From contig CM032123.1 of NCBI GenBank assembly GCA_018894105.1, forward strand, positions 4,217,001 to 4,281,000: a stretch of DNA of 64,000 nt. The letters are read 5' to 3'. Of this stretch, positions 57,826 to 64,000 are shown in pieces. The translations under genes and the position numbers were made by a program. Each line of letters begins with the position of its first letter. Within the stretch, counting starts at the first letter, position 1. The stretch comes from Jacaranda mimosifolia. Its lineage: Eukaryota > Streptophyta > Magnoliopsida > Lamiales > Bignoniaceae. The notes beneath the pieces were generated by a model that saw only the letters and a list, made by a program, of their open reading frames with translations, ran no database searches and had not been told where the DNA came from.

Positions 57826-59117
57826 AAGTTGTGTCTTAAACGAAACACACGGCCCCCACCCAACCAAGAAAAAGTGTGCCTAAATACTTATAATATATGA
57901 TCTGTTCGCATTAAATGTTCTATTTAATTTGGTAAGTTCCTAATCTTTTGCGTTAATTTCGAAGCAATGTATTTCTTGTGCCATTTATAATTACAATACA
58001 CATTTTTTTCAAATAAAAGAGTCAAGTATTATATTACACTCATTACAAATAGTCTCTTTTAGTGGTCAACAATGCAACCAATTTAGGGCAATGGTACTAT
58101 AATTAGAAAGTTGTAAGGAAATTAAAAAAAAAAAGGGGGAATTTAATTAAAAATACTAACATTAAATACAGAGTTTAAGGTTATACCGCTCTTTTTTTTT
58201 TTTTAAAAATGTTTTCCTTTGCTCCTTAGGTCTGAAAATACTTACAAGATGAATCAAATTTATTTTTCATAATTTAAACATAATATTCCCTTGATGATGT
58301 AGCGTATTTTCCATAGGATTAAAAATTTCTCTTCAAATAAAAGTTTTGATCTAAAATTCTATATAAAAATTTGTCTAATATAACAATATCAAATGTTTTA
58401 TATCTCTTGATGTATAATATGATGTACATAAAATCCCATAACTTTCTCGATATTGCATGGAGTTATGTCGAAGTTTAGAGGACTTAGCCACTTGATTAAA
58501 TCGGTTAGCAACTAGCAAGTAGGTCGGATCAATCCACATTAATGTCCCTATTTCTAACACTAATTAATGTACCTGTACAAAGTTGACAAAATACAATAGC
58601 CACATATATTTGTAATGCTCGTACAGATACACAAAGAAATCATTTAGATCTATCAATGATAGACTAACTATTGATTAAATAACGTAAATACGAATAACTA
58701 TCGTAATATCGTTCAAAATATAAAAAACTACTTATTAGTCTGAATACTATCATATATGAATATTCATATTCTTTTTCTCAACTCTTATAAATACTTCATT
58801 TTTCTCTTATTTTTTAGATTTACTTAGAGCAAAATTGAAAATAAATACTAATTTTTTTTTTTGAACTCGAATAAATTAATTTACTTGTATCTACTACGAA
58901 ATTCCAATCAATATTAATTGTTTATTCACTTGACCAAAAAAAGATAGAAATATTGAATATCCAAACAAATTGGCACGATAGTGACTTTGGAATTGGTTAA
59001 AGTGTGCGTTTGGTTTGTTGCACTTGTATATAGGTGACGGTTTCTCCCAAAGAGGTATTCAATCATGATTTTAAATTTTTTCGCGGTTAGTTCCAAAAAG
59101 AATTTTCTTCAATTATA
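57826..59117. other. intergenic, AT-rich
   Basis: No supported gene or element; the 61-codon frame at 58375-58560 has no motif. Confidence 0.5.
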
Positions 59118-59414
59118 CTCCCTCCATCCAAACGAGGCCAAAAAAGTAGTTTTCATTTGACTAAATATAAAGTCTTAGATAAAAATAAAAATATAAAAAT
59201 ATTTCTTTTATTTATACACATATAAGTCAAAAGTCCATAAAATTGCGAATCCCTGTATAAAATTTGATGCATGCTATTGCTATCAAAAGAAACAGGTTGG
59301 AAGTTAGTGTACCATGAAATTAAAAATTATCTTGAAAAATAAAATTTTATTTTGAAACATTATAAGAAGAAAAAAAAGTAAAAATAGGACCATAGAGTTG
59401 GGGGATAATGGAAG
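59118..59414. mobile_element. Stowaway-type MITE
   Basis: Left end CTCCCTCCATCCAAACGAGG, the hallmark Stowaway terminus, and right end the complement of GGGGGATAATGGAAG. TA on both sides (59116-59117 and 59415-59416) fits Tc1/mariner-type insertion. Length 297 bp; the right terminus is somewhat diverged. Confidence 0.8.
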
Positions 59415-59416
59415 TA

Positions 59417-62400
59417 TTCAGGACAAAAGTATAATTTTAAATTTTGATACCTGCATAAATAAATGTTGAAAAGACTACATTTTATTGATAGAATTTAACT
59501 TATAGTTATTTTTTGGCAAATCTCATTTTCTTTTCTTTGTTTTTTTAAATGTTCTCCAAAATATAATTTTCTTGCAAGTTATTTATTGAGAGTTAATTTT
59601 AAATTGTGGTTATAACTATAAATTAATAGAATGTAGCATCACATGTTAGTAATTAATTAAGTTATAAGTAGGAGTATTAAGTTGAAGAATTCTTACTTAA
59701 AATACACAATTTTATATTAAATACTTCGAATGATGTCTTAGTAGTAATGAAATATAATTATATTAATGTGGAGAAATGTTTCAGTTATCTACTTGTATAC
59801 ACTTCACTTTGGATCCTTTATTCAATTCTCTATTGCATCTTCCATTCCAACATGCTGTATTTATACTAAGTATATTTGATTCCCAATTAATTATTTTTAT
59901 AAGAAAATGTTTAATACACATGTTATATATTCATAGAATAAAATAAGAGATGGAATATGAAATAAAATAGAAGATTTAAATTGCATACATTTATATTGAT
60001 TTATATTAATGGATTCTTTATTTAAATATTTATTTATTTTGGGTAAAGGAGGGCAATCATGTTATACTCTTTTATCTTTTATTTTCATGCACAAGTTTGA
60101 TCATGGCTGCCATTTATGTGTTATTATTTTCTAGTGGATAAGGATATCTTCCTTGCTGGAAAGGGGTTCTCTTCCTTGTCACAATCCAAGAGATGTTAGA
60201 TATTGAATTAATCCAATGAAGATTCTTACAAGATTGAAAAATTAACAACCACTAAATTTTTAGGTATCCCTTTTGAACTAAAATAAAAGTACAACACAAG
60301 TTTTAGCTTTTGGAAGGGTTAAGAGAAACCTCTTCAATCTTTGACTTAATTATAATTGGATGCATTTCCATGAGATTTTGATCTCAATTCAAAATAAGTC
60401 TTAGTTTACATGAAACAATGTTTTGACCAATTGAGTTGTAATATTTTATTTTTCATTAGATTCATGTTTTCAAGTTTGAGGTGTTATCCGGTTAACGAAT
60501 AATACAAAATTAAAAACTAATTACAACGATGAATTATAAATTAGTACTTTCTTTTAAAAAAAATGATCAAAAGTATATCATGTCTTACATTCGAATTTTA
60601 AACTGATTAAATGCAAATAATTACAACATATATTATATGTATTAAATACAAATAAGAAAACTTGGGGTATAAGAAGATTAACATCGAGATCAATGAAACT
60701 TGAACTCTGAGCATCATAATCTTGAAAATCTAATCTTACCACTGGACAATACCTCATCGATAATACCTTTGATTTTTATTATTTTAACTTATAATTTATA
60801 TGATCAAAAGATCTTTGCATGAATTGATTTTAAATACAGATTTCAAATTTAGAGAAAACTTAAGGGAAGGTTCTCAGGACCTTTGAAATTTGTTTATTTT
60901 CCACATGGGGTCATGACTAAGGAAAAAAAAAAAAAAAGGTCTTCCCATTCTCCCTATTTGAAAATTCCTTAATCAAATTGGAGAAAAACAAAATAAAACA
61001 AAATCAAGACTATGAGTAGATCTGGCCAACTGAAAGTCCAATCAAATACATAAATGTACATCAAAATAAATTCACATTTTATCTCTGGGGTGGTGGACCT
61101 ATGATTTGTCCCTACAATGATTTAAAATATTGTGCCCAAATTAGTGACTAAATTATTTTAATTAATGCACTAAAACACAATTACCATAGGTTGGTGAGCT
61201 GTATTTTAAGCATAGTTGTTAAGCAAGCACAATTTTAAAACAATAGTAGGTTATTAGACCATTGATTTAATATAACTTGGGTGGGGGACAGCATGTGAAA
61301 GAGGGGGAGAAGGTCAAAGTTGGAAGAATAAATATTGAATAACTAATTTGTTTTAGGTGAGGAAAACACCAAACCTAACTACCCCACATCCAACCCAAGA
61401 TTTTGATTACATTTGGCCTTTTGCTTCAATATGATTTTATTTATTTTTTCTATAGTAGTTGATTTTGTTCCAAAGTCCAAACCTATGATGCCCCAATTCA
61501 TGGAAAATTTTGTAGTATAAGTAGTTAGATTAGTTCAAACCATATTTAAATAAATAAGTTTTTGTCGAGTTTATAAGCTCCGTAAACATTTTTTTAACAT
61601 ATAATACAGTTTTATGAATCTGCGTAATAGAATATTAAAATCTTACTAGTTCATATGAAATAAGTAATTGAAAATTTAACTTATTTTAAAATATTAATTT
61701 AGTTTGGGTTAAGTTAATTATAAATTTATATTACTAAAAATTTTAAAATTTGAAAATTTTATTTTGCTCTAAAACTTTGAAAACTTATTTCTAAAAATGA
61801 ATATGACATTTTTAGCGATTTTAGAAATATTTTATTGAATATAAAAATTTGTAAAATATTTGAAATAATTTAGTCATAATTGTACCAATTTATTGTCCCT
61901 TTTAACCGTTTCTGGGATTTGTAGTCAATAGTGTCTTAGATGTTGACTACACAACATTAATTTGCACAAAATCTAAGATTATAGCTTTATAGGTTGAAAC
62001 CTAACATAGCCATCTTTTTTTTTTTTTTTAAATAAAATTTATTTTATTCTATACAAATTATATTCTAACCTCTAATATCATATTTTTTATATATAAAAAT
62101 GATATTATTGGACCGATAATTATTCGATACATGACCATCTAACTTAATAATCGGTATTTTTTTATATTAAAACCTTTATTGATAATATTTATGTATAGGA
62201 TATTAATTCTCGTGTATTTGAGGTTGAGTATCGGCCATGTCACGCCATTATTGTCTCAAATTTTTTTATCATGCACGAGGATGATGCAATTTTATAATTG
62301 ATTACACCTTAGATTAATGCTATCATTGGCACTAGCATGAATCTCGTTGATACAAGTCTCCAAATGGTTGTATATTTGAGGGGTCCAAAGCAATAAAATT

Positions 62401-63958
62401 TCAAGAGTTCCAAAGAATTCTTCTTTAAAATTTAAAATAAAAAAAAAGTTACATGCAACTTAATTTTGAAAAGAAAAATGACTTTTAACATATATTTAAA
62501 TAATCTAATTCTAACCTAAGTCGAATAAATAAACCGATCAATTTGGAGGCTCAAATCCAAAATGACCCTCGAAAGTATATATAGGTGTGAATTTAAAAGA
62601 GAAAATTTAAGTTCAACAAATTTAAAATTGAACTATTTTTGAAAATATTTAAAAAACTAATAAAAAAATCCAAACAGTAACTGAAACAATACAAAAAAGA
62701 CATGCCAAACAATACAAATCATGACAAACAACGGCTCCTATAGAGACAACATCAAGGGATTAGTTTAATCTCCAGAAAATGACAGTATATATAAATTTGA
62801 TCATTTCATAACTTCTACTGAATTTTGACCATTTCCACATATTAATATTTGTGTGTCGATGCGCTCAAATTATTATATTCATATTATAAACCTCGAAAAA
62901 ATTTACCAAACTAATAAAATAATGCTTGCCAAACTCATTGGTCACCAAGCAATTTACAAATCTTACAATGTCGTACCAAGTGCACAACAACGGCAATTAT
63001 ACGCCTAATCCGCCTCCCCATGATTATTATTTATATATAAAACAAAGTTGCTACCTGGCCAACAACAAATGGAGCTTATAATATAATATCTGAATTAGGG
63101 ATACTTAATACTTACTTTAGAAAATAATACCTAAATCAAGATTTGTCCGAAGCAGCTATTTCTTGTATTAACAAGTCCAATTTTCCACGCTCATCACGAG
63201 CTTTATGATGATAGAACCAAGTGGGGAAGGTTGTTTTGGTCATTTAACATATTAAAAAATACGACCCACTTTTTTGCACCACCCAAATCCATGATATTCT
63301 TTTATATGCAACAAGTAACCTTTTCCTAGAATTGCTTTTTGTACCTTTATTTTATCTAGATATTATCTAAATATATGTTCGCCTTGTAATATTTAATTAA
63401 ATATAAATTTGAATATATATTTAATTGAATTATGAAAAATTAAATTATAAATGATGAAATTAGTGTTTCATTTGATGATATTATTATAATTTCAACTAAG
63501 AATTCAAAATTTACTTAAATACAAATTCAAGTATGATATATATACACACACACACACATGTAAATAGTTGAATTATACATTGTTAGATCATTATTTTATT
63601 TTATTTTATATTATTATCATATTAAATTATTAAATTATGTATAATAATATTAATATTTTTATAGTATTATTATATACTAATTTATTAATTAAATTTACTT
63701 TAATACATGTTCAACTGAATGAGGTGAAACTTTTTGAATTAAACAAACAAATACACATATAATTGTAGTTTGCCCTAAACCATACTGTTTTAATAAATTA
63801 ATTTAGAAAAGAAAGGAAAACAAGAAATACCCATTTCTGAATAAAAAGAATCCATCTATCTAACTCTACCCACTCCACCAATTCGCACTTTCTTTACTTA
63901 TTTAATAATATAGGTAAAGCTCCATCATCTCTCTACTTCCTTCTTCTCTCTATACTGT
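59417..63958. other. long intergenic stretch
   Basis: 4.5 kb of AT-rich DNA without long frames or clear repeats. A (CA)n run lies near 63544-63558, poly-T at 62010-62029. The last 150 bp become CT-rich ahead of a possible gene start. Confidence 0.5.
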
Positions 63959-64000
63959 ATGCCTTTCTTGAAACCAAAACCTGCACGGGATAAAGTGAAA
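63959..64000 (+). CDS. possible 5' end of a gene leaving the window
   Basis: ATG at 63959 opens 14 codons (MPFLKPKPARDKVK) to the window edge without a stop. It follows a CT-rich leader (TCTCTACTTCCTTCTTCTC) and an AT-rich TATA-like stretch near 63900-63913, the same pattern seen ahead of the MCU and AFR genes. Too short to name. Confidence 0.4.
   Translation, partial: MPFLKPKPARDKVK

Overview
This window is AT-rich nuclear DNA from a flowering plant, almost certainly a eudicot (asterid affinity is only a guess). The evidence is GT-AG spliced genes of typical plant families (NAC, SAP30-like AFR, plant MCU, malectin-like), plant-specific repeats (TRIM, Tat-lineage Ty3/gypsy, MULEs, hAT, PIF/Harbinger and Stowaway MITEs, tRNA-type SINEs) and a nuclear insert of plastid DNA. 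There are no bacterial operons or CRISPR arrays.

Genes, left to right: a divergent NAC transcription factor (8573-11173, +, five coding exons); a malectin-like receptor-ectodomain pseudogene (12083-15201, -); an AFR/SAP30-like histone-deacetylase-complex subunit (25451-27443, +, six exons); a short secreted proline-rich protein (29022-29327, +); a mitochondrial calcium uniporter channel subunit (46405-48201, +, two exons); and the possible first codons of a gene leaving the right edge (63959-64000, +). These genes belong to unrelated processes and do not form a pathway; each stands in its own promoter context.

The rest is a layered record of transposition. 1-2452 is the 3' end of a Tat-like Ty3/gypsy element, with an antisense extra ORF, a polypurine tract and the 3' LTR. 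17115-17462 is a complete TRIM with a perfect 5-bp target duplication. 20303-23111 is a three-level nest: a MITE split by a 2.46-kb Mutator-like element, which itself holds about 0.6 kb of plastid DNA with an intact psaI reading frame. 30301-32198 has two related repeats flanking a hAT MITE with a perfect 8-bp duplication. 36952-45340 is a second, complete-ended Tat-like element on the minus strand. It keeps gag but has lost pol, keeps the antisense ORF with its own TATA box, has an 86-bp tandem repeat, carries an integrase fragment in the 'wrong' orientation, and is itself hit by a hAT MITE. 50584-56850 is a 6.3-kb long-TIR Mutator-like element in which the middle of the transposase is gone and four tandem arrays (about 83, 104, 122 and 220-260 bp periods, all rich in AGTACA) fill the interior, together with a piece of another LTR retrotransposon.

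The most unusual structures are the plastid-DNA-bearing MULE, the satellite-filled MULE, and the pol-less Tat element with a reverse-oriented integrase fragment. All gene models are manual readings of splice signals and frames; no database or alignment program was run.
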